A DNA stretch of 64,000 bases from an uncultured Collinsella sp. (GTDB taxonomy: Bacteria; Actinomycetota; Coriobacteriia; Coriobacteriales; Coriobacteriaceae). Position 1 is the first letter of the stretch, and every line of letters begins with the position of its first letter. Below the pieces are notes generated by a model, which saw only the letters and a program-made list of their open reading frames with translations, was not told the DNA's origin and ran no database searches. Made by a program: the position numbers and the translations under genes. The stretch covers positions 1-64,000 of the forward strand of contig CAJKFS010000005.1 of the NCBI GenBank assembly GCA_905199225.1, written 5' to 3'. Positions 50,544-59,315 of this stretch are shown one piece after another.

Positions 50544-51596
50544 TTAGTGCCTCATAAAGTGATATTCGATCACATTGCTGTAGGGGTGACCCGGGCCCAC
50601 AATGCCCTGCGGGAACAGCGACTGGTGCGGCGTGTCGGGGTACATCTCGGCCTCGAGGGCAAAGCCGGCGCCCCAGCCATAGTTGGCATCGTCCTTGGCG
50701 TGCTCGTCGCCCAGCCAGTTGCCGGTGTAGAGCTGCACGCCCGGTGCGGTGGTGTAGTAGTCCAGCTCGCGACCGGTCCACATCTCCTCAACATGCATCG
50801 CGCGGCGCAGATTACGGCCGTACTGATAGCCATCGATGCACAGACAGTGATCGTAGCCACGGGCCTGCTTAATCTGCGGATCGTCGGCCTCCATGCCGGG
50901 AGCGACGGGACGCAGCTCGCGGAAGTCAAACGGCGTGCCCTCGACCGGAGCGATCTCGCCGGTGGGGATGTTCTGCTCGTTAATGGGCAGGTAATGGGCA
51001 GCGTTGGCGACAAAGAAGTGCTCACAGTCCATGCCGGCGTTATGGCCGGCAAGGTTAAAGTACGTGTGGTTGGTCATGGACACGTAGGTGGCGCGGTCGC
51101 TCTCGCAGCCATACTCGACACGAAAGACGCCGGTGCGCGTCACGGTAAACACGGCCGTAAAGGTGCGGTTGCCGGGTAGGCCCAGCTCGCCATCCTCAAG
51201 CGAGGTGGTCATGCGCACGGCATTGTGGACCTCGTCGAGCTCAACATCCCATACGCGCTTGTGCAGGCCGTGCTCAAGATCGCTGTGCAGGTTGTTGACG
51301 CCTTCGTTGGCCGGCATATGCCAGTCCGTGCCGTCGATGGTGATCGTGGCGCCCGCGGTGCGGTTTGCCACGGGGCCGATGGTCGCGCCAAAGCAGGCGG
51401 GGTTGTCAAAGTAATCCTCGAGCTTATCGAAGCCCAGCACCACATCGCGCACGTTGCCGGGAATGTCGGGCACATCGATACCCAGCACGGTGGCGCCATA
51501 GTCCATAATGCGAACGCAGATCTCGGGCCCGTTGAGGGTGTAACGATGAACGGGGGTACCGCACGGCGCGGTGCCGAAAAGCTCGGAAGTGATCAT
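50544..51596 (-). CDS. galM: Aldose 1-epimerase (galactose mutarotase)
   Basis: A 350-residue GalM-type enzyme interconverting alpha and beta anomers of free hexoses. DYGATVLGIDVPDIPGN, GATIGPVANRTAGATITIDG, MTNHTYFNLAGH (catalytic His), LRPVAPGM and a C-terminal ALEAEMYPDTPHQSLFP are present, covering the catalytic His and Glu regions. It differs from the LacX-like protein at 47003 and is nearer the classical mutarotases. The start at 51596 has AGGAA about five bases upstream. It is divergent from the DeoR gene. Confidence 0.93.
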   Translation of the reverse strand: MITSELFGTAPCGTPVHRYTLNGPEICVRIMDYGATVLGIDVPDIPGNVRDVVLGFDKLEDYFDNPACFGATIGPVANRTAGATITIDGTDWHMPANEGVNNLHSDLEHGLHKRVWDVELDEVHNAVRMTTSLEDGELGLPGNRTFTAVFTVTRTGVFRVEYGCESDRATYVSMTNHTYFNLAGHNAGMDCEHFFVANAAHYLPINEQNIPTGEIAPVEGTPFDFRELRPVAPGMEADDPQIKQARGYDHCLCIDGYQYGRNLRRAMHVEEMWTGRELDYYTTAPGVQLYTGNWLGDEHAKDDANYGWGAGFALEAEMYPDTPHQSLFPQGIVGPGHPYSNVIEYHFMRH

Positions 51597-51802
51597 TTGG
51601 TTCCTAACATCGAGGTATTTCCGACAAACTGTAGCGCGAACAGGCGAGATTATCACTACACCCCACTAAAGCAGGGGGTATTTTTCTCAAAAAAGTGATG
51701 ATTGGAGCTGTGCGGGCATTCATTTTTGACGCGCACGAGTCTGATACAATTTGTTCGTTACTGTTTGAATGATATGCGCGCAAAGAACGGCGAGGATTCA
51801 TC

Positions 51803-52567
51803 GTGATTAAGGCAGAGCGACAGGATAGGGTTCGTCAGCTGCTCGAAGAGCAGGGCACGGTCTCGGTCAAGGAGATTTCGGATGCGTTAGGTGTCTCGGA
51901 TATGACGATCCGCCGTGATCTTGAGGAGCTTGCGAGCCTGGGCGAGATCGAGCGCGTGCACGGCGGAGCCCGCAGTGCGCAGGGCCGTCCGCACGCTATG
52001 TTGCGCCATGAGTATTCGCACAGCGAAAAGCGCACGAAGCATGCCGAGGAAAAGTTGCAGATTGCGCGCCGCGCTGTGGAGCTTATCGAGGAGAGCTCGA
52101 CCATCTTTTTGGGTACAGGCACCACGGTTGAGCAGATGGCCTCGATGCTGCCGGCGTTTCGCCTGCGCATCGTGACCAATTCGCTTTCGGTGTTTAACCT
52201 GCTCGAGGCGCGCGAGGACTGCGACCTGTGTCTCGTGGGCGGTATGTACCGTCGCCGCACTGCCGCCTTTGTGGGCCCCACGGCCGAGGACACCTTGCGC
52301 GCACTGGGGATCGACGCAGCCTTTATCGGCGCAAACGGCATTTTGGACGGCGACGTGTCTACGTCTAACATGGAAGAGGGCCGCATCCAGCAGCTCGCCT
52401 TTAGCAAGGCCGACTCGCGCTATCTGATCGCCGATTCCAGCAAGATCGGCAAGCGCGACTTCTACACCTTCTGCCGCCTGGACAGTTTGGATGCCGTGGT
52501 GTGCGAGCCGGGCATCGCCGCCGAGGATCGCGCCGCCATCGAGGAGCACACGCAGGTCATCTGCTAG
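51803..52567 (+). CDS. DeoR-family transcriptional regulator
   Basis: A 254-residue sugar-responsive repressor. The N-terminal HTH reads RQDRVRQLLEEQGTVSVKEISDALGVSDMTIRRDLEELASLGEIERVHGGA. The sensor domain has IFLGTGTTVEQMASML, IVTNSLSVFNLLE, LVGGMYRRRTAAFVGP and the DeoR signature DAAFIGANGI followed by SKIGKRDFYTF. The GTG start is supported by GAGGA six bases upstream. A truncated near-identical 3' copy lies at 56925-57320. The ligand is probably a sugar phosphate. Confidence 0.93.
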   Translation: MIKAERQDRVRQLLEEQGTVSVKEISDALGVSDMTIRRDLEELASLGEIERVHGGARSAQGRPHAMLRHEYSHSEKRTKHAEEKLQIARRAVELIEESSTIFLGTGTTVEQMASMLPAFRLRIVTNSLSVFNLLEAREDCDLCLVGGMYRRRTAAFVGPTAEDTLRALGIDAAFIGANGILDGDVSTSNMEEGRIQQLAFSKADSRYLIADSSKIGKRDFYTFCRLDSLDAVVCEPGIAAEDRAAIEEHTQVIC

Positions 52568-52686
52568 CTAACGCTATGGGATGCCCACAAGCGCTGCGGG
52601 AGGACTTTTGTCTCCTGTCATTGTGGGGAATCAGCGCGTCAGCGCTACGCGATATGACGCGCAAATGAGGACTCCACTATCAAATT

Positions 52687-52984
52687 GTCTCAACCTGTGA
52701 TATCTAGGCGGCCAAAAGCGAGTCAGATGTTACAGATCGAGATTTATGGCTCGGCCTATTCCGTTTGTCTCGATCTGTAACAGCTAGGACCGAAAAATTC
52801 AGCTAGTTGTTACAGATTGAGATTGAGAGGATTGACCTGTGCATTCATCTCAATCTGTAACATCTAGACGTCCAAAACCGGTCTTAGTGTTACAGATTGA
52901 GACAATTCGGCGGGGTCTACCTTGTTTGTCTCGATCTGTAACGGTTAGGACTTAAAAACTCGGCTACGTGTTACAGATCGAGAC
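52687..52984. repeat. Hairpin array 1 (four 57-base units)
   Basis: Four units at 52687-52743, 52767-52823, 52847-52903 and 52928-52984 are separated by 23, 23 and 24 bases. Each is arm GTCTCRATCTGTAACA, a 25-base middle beginning CTAG and ending near CTAG, and the inverted arm TGTTACAGATYGAGAC. It starts 120 bases after deoR and ends 15 bases before the stop of the facing gntR. A 19-base block just before it (52647-52665) recurs at 58698-58716. Confidence 0.95.
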
Positions 52985-52999
52985 AAAAGAAAAAGAACA

Positions 53000-53719
53000 T
53001 TAGGACTTGAAAATAAAGTTTTGATAAGGGATTCGCCCAGTTAAGACGGTGCGGCAGACAATTGAGATTAGTTTGCCTCCGGAGTCGTAAGCATAATGAG
53101 TCAGTTCGATGACCGGAAGTTTTGCAACACCATAATTACTGGCTTCGGAATCGCTAAGCTGACGTGCTCTATAGCTTTCCCTAACAGATTGGATAGACTT
53201 GGACAAGTCGTCCATGATTCTGCTAAATGCCTGAAAATCTAACTGGTTATTCGGAACGCGCGACTTTGAAATGAAGAACGTATCAGCGCCTATGAAGCTG
53301 CCTTCAAGTTCGTAGGTCAATTCAAGACGCTGAATTTCATCGCGACTTTGACATCCAAATTGTTGGAGCATCATTACGGAAATTGGACGACCTGATGTGA
53401 GGCCGCCGAAATGTTTGGTAATGGCATCTGGATCAACGCCATCGCAATGGCTTGCAAAGTCAAAGTCTAAAAGTGAATTGAGCTCGCTAACGCGTTTCGG
53501 TGCAACAAACGACCCCTTACCTTGGATTCGATAGATACTTCCACGACGCTCCAGCTCACTCATGGCAAGTCGGACGGTTGTTCTGCTTACGGCGTATTCG
53601 TCGCAGAGTTCCATTTCTGTTGGAAGTTTATCGTCTGCTTGATATTCATCGACGATCTGCTTGAGCAGCGCGTCGGTGAGCTGTAAATAGAGTGGCCGTT
53701 TTTCGTGTGTATCGAGCAT
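53000..53719 (-). CDS. GntR-family regulator, UTRA type
   Basis: A 239-residue transcription factor. The winged helix is QLTDALLKQIVDEYQADDKLPTEMELCDEYAVSRTTVRLAMSELERRGSIYRIQGKGSFV, followed by a UTRA domain that ends RTVLTGRIPYQNFIFKS. I use the ATG at 53719, which has GAGG upstream; an ATG at 53737 adds six residues but lacks a ribosome-binding site. The base composition is noticeably lower in GC than the flanking sugar genes, hinting at acquisition. It stands next to the TIM-barrel/IICB pair and likely controls them. Confidence 0.88.
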   Translation of the reverse strand: MLDTHEKRPLYLQLTDALLKQIVDEYQADDKLPTEMELCDEYAVSRTTVRLAMSELERRGSIYRIQGKGSFVAPKRVSELNSLLDFDFASHCDGVDPDAITKHFGGLTSGRPISVMMLQQFGCQSRDEIQRLELTYELEGSFIGADTFFISKSRVPNNQLDFQAFSRIMDDLSKSIQSVRESYRARQLSDSEASNYGVAKLPVIELTHYAYDSGGKLISIVCRTVLTGRIPYQNFIFKS

Positions 53720-53791
53720 TAGAGCCTCAGTTTGCATGTTGGTTATACCTGATGGTTGCCTCAGTCGGGATGTAACGTGGGCAAGGTAACC

Positions 53792-54712
53792 TTAACGTAT
53801 CACAGAGCGGCTCAGCATGACGATCTGATGCCTGTATCCACGAAGGGCTTGTCCGAGCGTGAAGATATTCTGGGGCAGGCAAATACCGTTCATGGAGTCC
53901 CCAATATGTTGGAGGTCAGCGCCGGCTGCTTTTGCTGCAAGGCCTATTTTCTTAATGGTCTCGCTGTCGCAGGAGTCTTGACTCGTCCCGTTCGCCGCCA
54001 TGACGAGAACCTTCTCTTCAATTGACTTGCCTACGTTGTGGGATCGTACAAAGTCTACGATGGCGCGCAGGTCTGCTTCTTGGAAGCAAGGGACGGTGTA
54101 GGGGGCTGGCACGAGAAGGATATCGACGCCGAGGTCAACAAACTTGCGCGCAATTTCGAGCGTCATGACAGGTTCCGCAACGCCCGCTCCATGCATTTTT
54201 CCGGCTATGACCAGGCCATTGAAATGCTCTTTGGAGAGTTTAATCGAATGGGCGATTGCATCGTTGGAGACGCCGGTTCCAGGGTTGCCCGTCAGGCAGA
54301 TAAAATCAAATCCGAGTTCGTTAGCCTTTTCTAAGGTCTTGGGAGAGACGCGACGACCCATGGGGATTTCCGTTCGGGATTCAGACATCTCTGCCTCGTT
54401 ATCAACTGGCTCCAGATTGACGCCAATGGGCCTTCCGCATGCTCGCTTCACCCAAGTGACCGGGTTTTCATTGAGATCATCTGGAATACCGGCAATAACT
54501 GGATCGAACACATCGAGCGCGTTAAACAGAAGCAGGTCGGCACCTGCGGCACGTTCGATTTCTGCATTAGTAACGCCGCCGAGAAATTGGGAAGAGGGTA
54601 CGTTTTCCGCCATGATGGTACGTCCCTCGGAAGCCAGAATTGCCTGTTTTAGATCCATGGGTGACGTGGCGGCAAAATCGGATGCGGACATGTTCAGTAA
54701 TCGTTTGGGCAT
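53792..54712 (-). CDS. TIM-barrel-like protein of unknown function (sugar-PTS-associated)
   Basis: A 306-residue soluble protein. Alternating strands and helices (ADLLLFNALDVFDPVIAGIP, FDFICLTGNPGTGVSNDAI, FNGLVIAGKMHGAGVAEPV, VDILLVPAPYTVPCFQEADLRAIVDF) suggest a TIM barrel. The ending QHIGDSMNGICLPQNIFTLGQALRGYRHQIVMLSRS is distinctive. I recall relatives annotated as PEP-phosphonomutase-like or as a DUF family beside PTS genes, but no reaction is established. AAAGGAAG precedes the ATG. It is divergent from the IICB gene across a 355-base control region. Confidence 0.8.
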   Translation of the reverse strand: MPKRLLNMSASDFAATSPMDLKQAILASEGRTIMAENVPSSQFLGGVTNAEIERAAGADLLLFNALDVFDPVIAGIPDDLNENPVTWVKRACGRPIGVNLEPVDNEAEMSESRTEIPMGRRVSPKTLEKANELGFDFICLTGNPGTGVSNDAIAHSIKLSKEHFNGLVIAGKMHGAGVAEPVMTLEIARKFVDLGVDILLVPAPYTVPCFQEADLRAIVDFVRSHNVGKSIEEKVLVMAANGTSQDSCDSETIKKIGLAAKAAGADLQHIGDSMNGICLPQNIFTLGQALRGYRHQIVMLSRSVIR

Positions 54713-55067
54713 TGTTACTTCCTTTGACTAGAACGACAGGCTTGTGACATTGTCTCTAATATTGTTACAACAATATATTCAATATGTTATATCCAATCGG
54801 TGAACGGTTGCAAACTTATTGTACTGCGCGGAAAAATAGCCCTTAGCTGGGAAAACATTATATTAATCAACTACCGTTCACCGAATAAGTATTTGAATTC
54901 TTGACATATCGACAAAGCGGAAAAAGAATTGGTTATGACAAATCGCGCAAATGATATTACATTTCGCACAAGAGCGTATTCACTTACATAAGTGGATACA
55001 AACGGGGACGACGACGGTTGAGTCCGGATAAATCGTTGTGTGCCCGGGAATCATGAAAGGATGTGTT
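54713..55067. promoter_or_regulatory. Divergent control region with paired operator-like sites
   Basis: An AT-rich 355-base region without a gene. CGGTGAACGGT at 54798-54808 and its exact inverse ACCGTTCACCG at 54874-54884 match the sites at 39042 and 39061. AAAGGA at 55056 is the ribosome-binding site of the IICB gene. Confidence 0.6.
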
Positions 55068-56762
55068 ATGGACGCTATCGTCAAATTCCTTGAAAAACAC
55101 CAGCCCCTCTTCGACAAAATTTCGAGGAACATTTATCTGGTGGCGATTAAGGATGGCTTTCTCTCGAATATGCCAATTGTGCTGTTCTCGAGCCTGTTCC
55201 TTCTTCTTTCGACGCTCCCTGCCTATATAGGCATTACGCTTCCGTCTGAGGTGCTGGATTTCTTCAATAAAATCTATGCATATACCATGGGACTTCTTGG
55301 CATTATGGTGGCCGGCACCACGGCGAGCTCACTTGCCATGTCGATGAACCGTCGCATGCCTTCGGGTAAATCTCTCAACCCCACCTCGTGCATGGTTTGT
55401 GCCATGTGCGGCATGCTCTTGCTATCGGTGACGAACGATGTTGTCTCGATTGGCGGAGCAGATACATCTGTTTTTGAAACCGGCTATATGGGAACCAAGG
55501 GTTTTCTCGCTGCGTTCGTAGCCGCATTCTTGACCGTTAATATCTATAAGGTGTGCATTAGCCATAATGTGACGATCAAGCTTCCCAAAGAGGTCCCTGG
55601 CTCTATTGCGCAGAGTTTTCGCGATATCTTTGCATTTGGGTTTTCGATCCTTGCGTGCGCTTTTATCGATCTTGCGAGCCGCAAGCTGCTTGCTGTGCCG
55701 TTCGCCAATTTGGTATCCGCTCTCATCTCGCCGCTGTTCTCCGCGGTCGACACCTATCCTGGCATGGCGCTTATCGAAGGCGCGGTCGCACTTTTCCAAT
55801 TTATGGGTATCCACGGTGCTTCGGTTGTCATGAGTCCGATCAATGCTGCGCTCTACGGCAATACCGTTACCAATCTTGAGATTTTCCAAGCAGGTGGACA
55901 CCCGTCAATTGCTCTCACGCAGGACTTTACAAGCTTCATCGGCGGTCTGGGCGGTTCTGGCTGCACGTTCATCGTTCCTATTATCCTGATCATGTTTATG
56001 CGCTCCAAGCAGCTTAAAGCCATGGGCAAGGCATCGATTATCCCGGTGATTTTTGGAGTTAACGAGCCCGTTATCTTCGGTATGCCGATTGTTCTCAATC
56101 CCTATATGTTCGTGCCCTTCCTAGTGGCTCCTATGGTCAACGCCATTATCGGTAAATTTTTCATTGACGTCATTGGAATGAACGCCCCCATGTATACCAT
56201 GCCGTGGGCGCTTCCCGGCCCAATCGGTGCATTCCTCACCACGGGTCTCGATCTGCGTTCTCTCGTATTGATGGCAGTGCTGTTGGTCGTTGACTTTGTG
56301 ATTTACTATCCGTTCTGCAAGGCGTATGACCATCAGCTTTGTTTGGAAGAGTCTGCAAAGGAGACTGCAGGAACCTCGGATGCAGATGCTATTGCCGCAC
56401 AGGAAAATGTCGCAAAAGCTCTCGAGGCGGTAAAGGACAAGGCGGAGCAGATCCGCGTGCTTGTGCTTTGCCAGGGTGCCGGCACTTCGACTCTCTTGGC
56501 AAATGCTCTTCGCGAAGGTGCCGCTGCTAAGGGTATCGATCTGGTTTCTCAGTCCGGTGCGTACGGAAGCCACTATGAGACGATGGATCAGTACAACGTG
56601 ATTGTTCTGGCACCCCAGGCACGCATGTACTATGACGCTATGAAGGCCGATACCGATCGCCTTGGAATTAAACTGCTCACCACAAGGGGCAAGGAGTATA
56701 TCGACCTTACCAACGATCCCGAAGGTGCAATTGACTGGATCGTTCAGGAGCTGGCCAAATAG
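55068..56762 (+). CDS. PTS lactose/cellobiose-family IICB fusion
   Basis: A 564-residue membrane protein. Residues 1-430 form a IIC domain of the lactose family (MDAIVKFLEKHQPLFDKISRN at the start, MGIHGASVVMSPI, FGVNEPVIFGMPIVLNPYM). After a linker of about 35 residues comes a IIB domain with the Cys loop RVLVLCQGAGTSTLLANAL. It lacks IIA, which must come from elsewhere (perhaps 10705). The start at 55068 has AAAGGA six bases upstream. It is a paralogue of the IICB at 60813. No glycosidase is attached to this cassette, so the substrate is unknown. Confidence 0.93.
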   Translation: MDAIVKFLEKHQPLFDKISRNIYLVAIKDGFLSNMPIVLFSSLFLLLSTLPAYIGITLPSEVLDFFNKIYAYTMGLLGIMVAGTTASSLAMSMNRRMPSGKSLNPTSCMVCAMCGMLLLSVTNDVVSIGGADTSVFETGYMGTKGFLAAFVAAFLTVNIYKVCISHNVTIKLPKEVPGSIAQSFRDIFAFGFSILACAFIDLASRKLLAVPFANLVSALISPLFSAVDTYPGMALIEGAVALFQFMGIHGASVVMSPINAALYGNTVTNLEIFQAGGHPSIALTQDFTSFIGGLGGSGCTFIVPIILIMFMRSKQLKAMGKASIIPVIFGVNEPVIFGMPIVLNPYMFVPFLVAPMVNAIIGKFFIDVIGMNAPMYTMPWALPGPIGAFLTTGLDLRSLVLMAVLLVVDFVIYYPFCKAYDHQLCLEESAKETAGTSDADAIAAQENVAKALEAVKDKAEQIRVLVLCQGAGTSTLLANALREGAAAKGIDLVSQSGAYGSHYETMDQYNVIVLAPQARMYYDAMKADTDRLGIKLLTTRGKEYIDLTNDPEGAIDWIVQELAK

Positions 56763-56797
56763 TGGATGCACTCCGTCGTTGATTCGTCGGTGTATAG

Positions 56798-56832
56798 TAC
56801 GGCCCTGCAGCTTATTGAGCTGCGGGGCCGTA
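56798..56832 (+). terminator. Terminator after IICB
   Basis: Fifteen-base arms at 56798-56812 and 56818-56832 with one mismatch and a TATTG loop, 35 bases after the stop. Confidence 0.75.
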
Positions 56833-56924
56833 TTTCGTTGAGTATCTAATTGAGACAATGAGCGCAACCGTCGTGAGATCGCATTGGCGCTCTCCGAGTC
56901 ACCGACAAGCTGACTTTCATCTAT

Positions 56925-57320
56925 GTGACCAATTCGCTTTCGGCCTTTAGCCTGCTCGAGGCGCGCGAGGATTGCGAGCTGTGCCTGGTGGGCGGCATGT
57001 ACCGCCGCCGCACCGCCGCCTTTGTGGGGCCCACGGCCGAGGATACCCTGCGCGCGCTGGGCATCGATGCGGCGTTTATCGGCGCCAACGGTATTCTGGA
57101 CGGCGACGTGTCCACGTCCAACATGGACGAGGGCCGCATCCAGCAGCTCGCCTTTAGCAAGGTCGATACGCGCTATCTGATTGCCGACTCCAGCAGGATC
57201 GGCAGGCGCGACTTCTACACCTTCTGCCGCCTGGACAGCCTGGACGCCGTAGTATGCGAGCCGAGTATCTCCGCCGAAGACCGCGCCGCCATCGAGGAGC
57301 ATGCGCAGGTCATCTGCTAG
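56925..57320 (+). pseudogene. 3' remnant of a DeoR-family regulator
   Basis: From GTGACCAATTCGCTTTCG onward, 131 codons encode the C-terminal half of a DeoR protein nearly identical to residues 124-254 of the regulator at 51803 (LVGGMYRRRTAAFVGPTAED and DAAFIGANGILDGDVSTSNM are exact). The HTH half is missing. The 12 or so codons before it (VTDKLTFIY) may be degraded extra sequence. Its stop abuts the 3' end of the convergent AlbA-type gene. Confidence 0.9.
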
Positions 57321-58577
57321 CTAGCGCAGCAGGCGATATCTCTGCCCCCTGCCGGCGCCTTCAACTGTCGCCAGGCCTGTCTCAACGAGTTTTTTGAGGA
57401 TGCGGAGTAGCTTCGAACGACTAAAGGTGACTTTAGCCGCAAGCTCGCTTGTCGATTGAGGGTGTACTCCACTCAGCAGTCCGAATACGGTAAGTTCGTC
57501 GCCTTCGAGCCCAGGGTTATCCATGAGTAGGGGAAGTGTGACCACAATGGCGTTATCCGAAACTTGAAACCGGGGCTTTCTGACGCTGTTCTTATAGGTA
57601 TCGCGAATTCGCATGATGCCCGTTCCAAAGGCTTCGATAAGACCCAGGCGCAAAAAGACTTCGGCAAGAATACGATTGCGTCTAACGGATAGCATGTCGG
57701 ATAGATATTCATCGACGGTCATGCTTGCCGGCAAGCCACCGGGCGAAGCGACTTCCACGCGGTCGTCGAACATCGAGATACGGATGTGTGCGGGCGCATC
57801 CCAAGTCCTATGAACGACTGCATTGGTAATGGCCTCGCGGAATGCTTCGAGCGGAATGAGCTCCTTGCGGATTCGCTCCATCCCCTTGATCTCTTCGTAA
57901 CAGTACTGAATTTCGAAAAGCTCAAGGGCTCCGTCAATTTCCGCTAGAACGGATGCATGCTCAAGAGTTTTGCGCTGCTTAATGAGGTTGATAGTTTCAC
58001 CAAACACTGCGATGTCGATACCTGGGAAGCCATTCTCGTCCGCGAGCAGTTCTGCCGCGTTGTTGTAGGTTCCGGTTTCATCAAGCAGGCCAAGGGTTTT
58101 GAGAGTATCGGTTGTGAATGACTGAAGCGAAAGTTTTGCTGTTAGGCGATTCTCTAAAACGGTGAAAGATAAATCTTGTTTGTTTGCCGGGAGCTGCTCA
58201 AAGGAGAGATTTTGACCCTCGAGTACAAGACGTGAAAGGCCTAGGGTATCAACTGGTATGGTCGCGGTGTCATTGCGCTTGTATGCCTTCGAGCGGTATA
58301 GGTAAGGCTTTGATCTGCCGGGAAAGACCGTAAGCTCCACGGTTGCATCGGACTCGTTGATCTTTAGGGAGTAATCGGGCTGGGGGATGATCGAATCGTT
58401 AATCTTGTTTTCGATATCCAGGCAGGTCTGCTTGGGATCATCGATGCCAACGGCTTCTCCGTCGTCGTTAATTCCAAATAGAACGCGTCCTCCCGTGCCA
58501 TTTGCATAAGCGGAGACGGTTTTAAGGAACGAATTGGTGACGCATTCCTTGAATTCAAGATCTTTGGATTCTCGCAT
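57321..58577 (-). CDS. AlbA/Schlafen-like regulator with ATPase-like and winged-helix domains
   Basis: A 418-residue protein. The N-terminal region (ESKDLEFKECVTNSFLKTVSAYANGTGGRVLFGINDDGEAVGI) is the AlbA_2/Schlafen-type domain. AFREAITNAVVHRTWDAPAHIRISMFDDRVEVASPGGLP and a later GTGIMRI form the GHKL-like domain commonly fused to it (RecG-like annotation). The C-terminal SELAAKVTFSRSKLLRILKKLVETGLATVEG is a winged helix. Such proteins are presumed regulators, sometimes linked to defence or mobile DNA, with no settled function. Its upstream region has nine TGACRCG-type sites, suggesting autoregulation. The ATG at 58577 is poorly supported by a ribosome-binding site. Confidence 0.88.
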   Translation of the reverse strand: MRESKDLEFKECVTNSFLKTVSAYANGTGGRVLFGINDDGEAVGIDDPKQTCLDIENKINDSIIPQPDYSLKINESDATVELTVFPGRSKPYLYRSKAYKRNDTATIPVDTLGLSRLVLEGQNLSFEQLPANKQDLSFTVLENRLTAKLSLQSFTTDTLKTLGLLDETGTYNNAAELLADENGFPGIDIAVFGETINLIKQRKTLEHASVLAEIDGALELFEIQYCYEEIKGMERIRKELIPLEAFREAITNAVVHRTWDAPAHIRISMFDDRVEVASPGGLPASMTVDEYLSDMLSVRRNRILAEVFLRLGLIEAFGTGIMRIRDTYKNSVRKPRFQVSDNAIVVTLPLLMDNPGLEGDELTVFGLLSGVHPQSTSELAAKVTFSRSKLLRILKKLVETGLATVEGAGRGQRYRLLR

Positions 58578-58602
58578 CGTTTTGCTCCGTTTCGCTTCAA
58601 TT

Positions 58603-58712
58603 TGACGTGAAAAATGACACGTAAAATTTTACACGTCATTTTACGCGTCAAAATTATGACACGAAAAAATTTGCGTGTCATTTTACGTGTCAAAGTGACG
58701 CGATATGACGCG
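58603..58712. promoter_or_regulatory. Cluster of nine TGACRCG/TGACGTG sites
   Basis: Sites on the plus strand are at 58603, 58615, 58657, 58696 and 58706; inverted sites end at 58638, 58650, 58680 and 58692. Same-strand neighbours are often 12 bases apart. The cluster begins 26 bases before the AlbA-type start codon. Confidence 0.75.
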
Positions 58713-58801
58713 CAAACGCGAATGCATTGGCATTCTGAACAATAACGGAGTTTGTAAGCCTGGGGCTTGATTGGGCTAACGCATGGAATTATCCGTATTC
58801 T

Positions 58802-58853
58802 CGAACACGCTTTCGGTATCATTTTGGCATTAAAAGATACCGAAGTGTGTTCG
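58802..58853. repeat. Inverted repeat upstream of hairpin array 2
   Basis: Arms 58802-58820 and 58836-58853 pair over 18 bp with a one-base bulge and a 15-base loop. The rest of 58713-58925 holds nothing I recognise. Confidence 0.7.
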
Positions 58854-58925
58854 TGATGCCGATAATAATTAAGAAAGAGGAGCGCTTCGTAGCTGCCTGG
58901 AAAGTGAGGATTTGACCATCTGATT

Positions 58926-59222
58926 GTCTCGATCTGTAACAACTAGGCGATCAAATGCTCGTTAGATGTTACAGATTTAGATTTTCTGCCTGGCCGATTC
59001 CGTTTGTCTCAATCTGTAACAACTGGGACCGAAAAGCTCGGCTAGATGTTACAGATCGAGATTGAGCGGATTGACCTGTGCGTTTGTCTCGATCTGTAAC
59101 AGGTAGATGGTCAAAAGTGGGCTAGGTGTTACAGATTTAGATTATTCGGACCGGCCTGCGCGTTCGTCTCAATCTGTAACAATTAGGACCGAAAATCCCA
59201 GCTAGATGTTACAGATCGAGAC
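58926..59222. repeat. Hairpin array 2 (four 57-base units, exact 80-base period)
   Basis: Units 58926-58982, 59006-59062, 59086-59142 and 59166-59222 are separated by exactly 23 bases each. Arms are GTCTCRATCTGTAACA and its inverse TGTTACAGATYKAGAY. The middles share the core GGACCGAAAA in units 2 and 4. The separators resemble those of array 1 in the same order. It lies between the terminator of the GH1 gene and the promoter region of the AlbA-type gene. Confidence 0.96.
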
Positions 59223-59255
59223 AAACGATCCGCGCGGCTCGGCAAAAAATAAAAA

Positions 59256-59293
59256 GGCCGCATGCGAACCCGTGGAGGGATTCGTATGCGGCC
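59256..59293 (-). terminator. Terminator of the GH1 gene
   Basis: Arms 59256-59268 and 59281-59293 form a 13-bp stem with one mismatch. On the minus strand it is followed by TTTTTATTTTTT. Confidence 0.88.
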
Positions 59294-59315
59294 GACAGGG
59301 GGTATGCGGCAAAAG

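Noticed and set aside
52687..59222. The hairpin arrays as CRISPR arrays
   Set aside because: The repeats are 57-base palindromes, the 23-24-base separators resemble each other and keep their order between arrays, there are only four units, and no cas gene is in the window.
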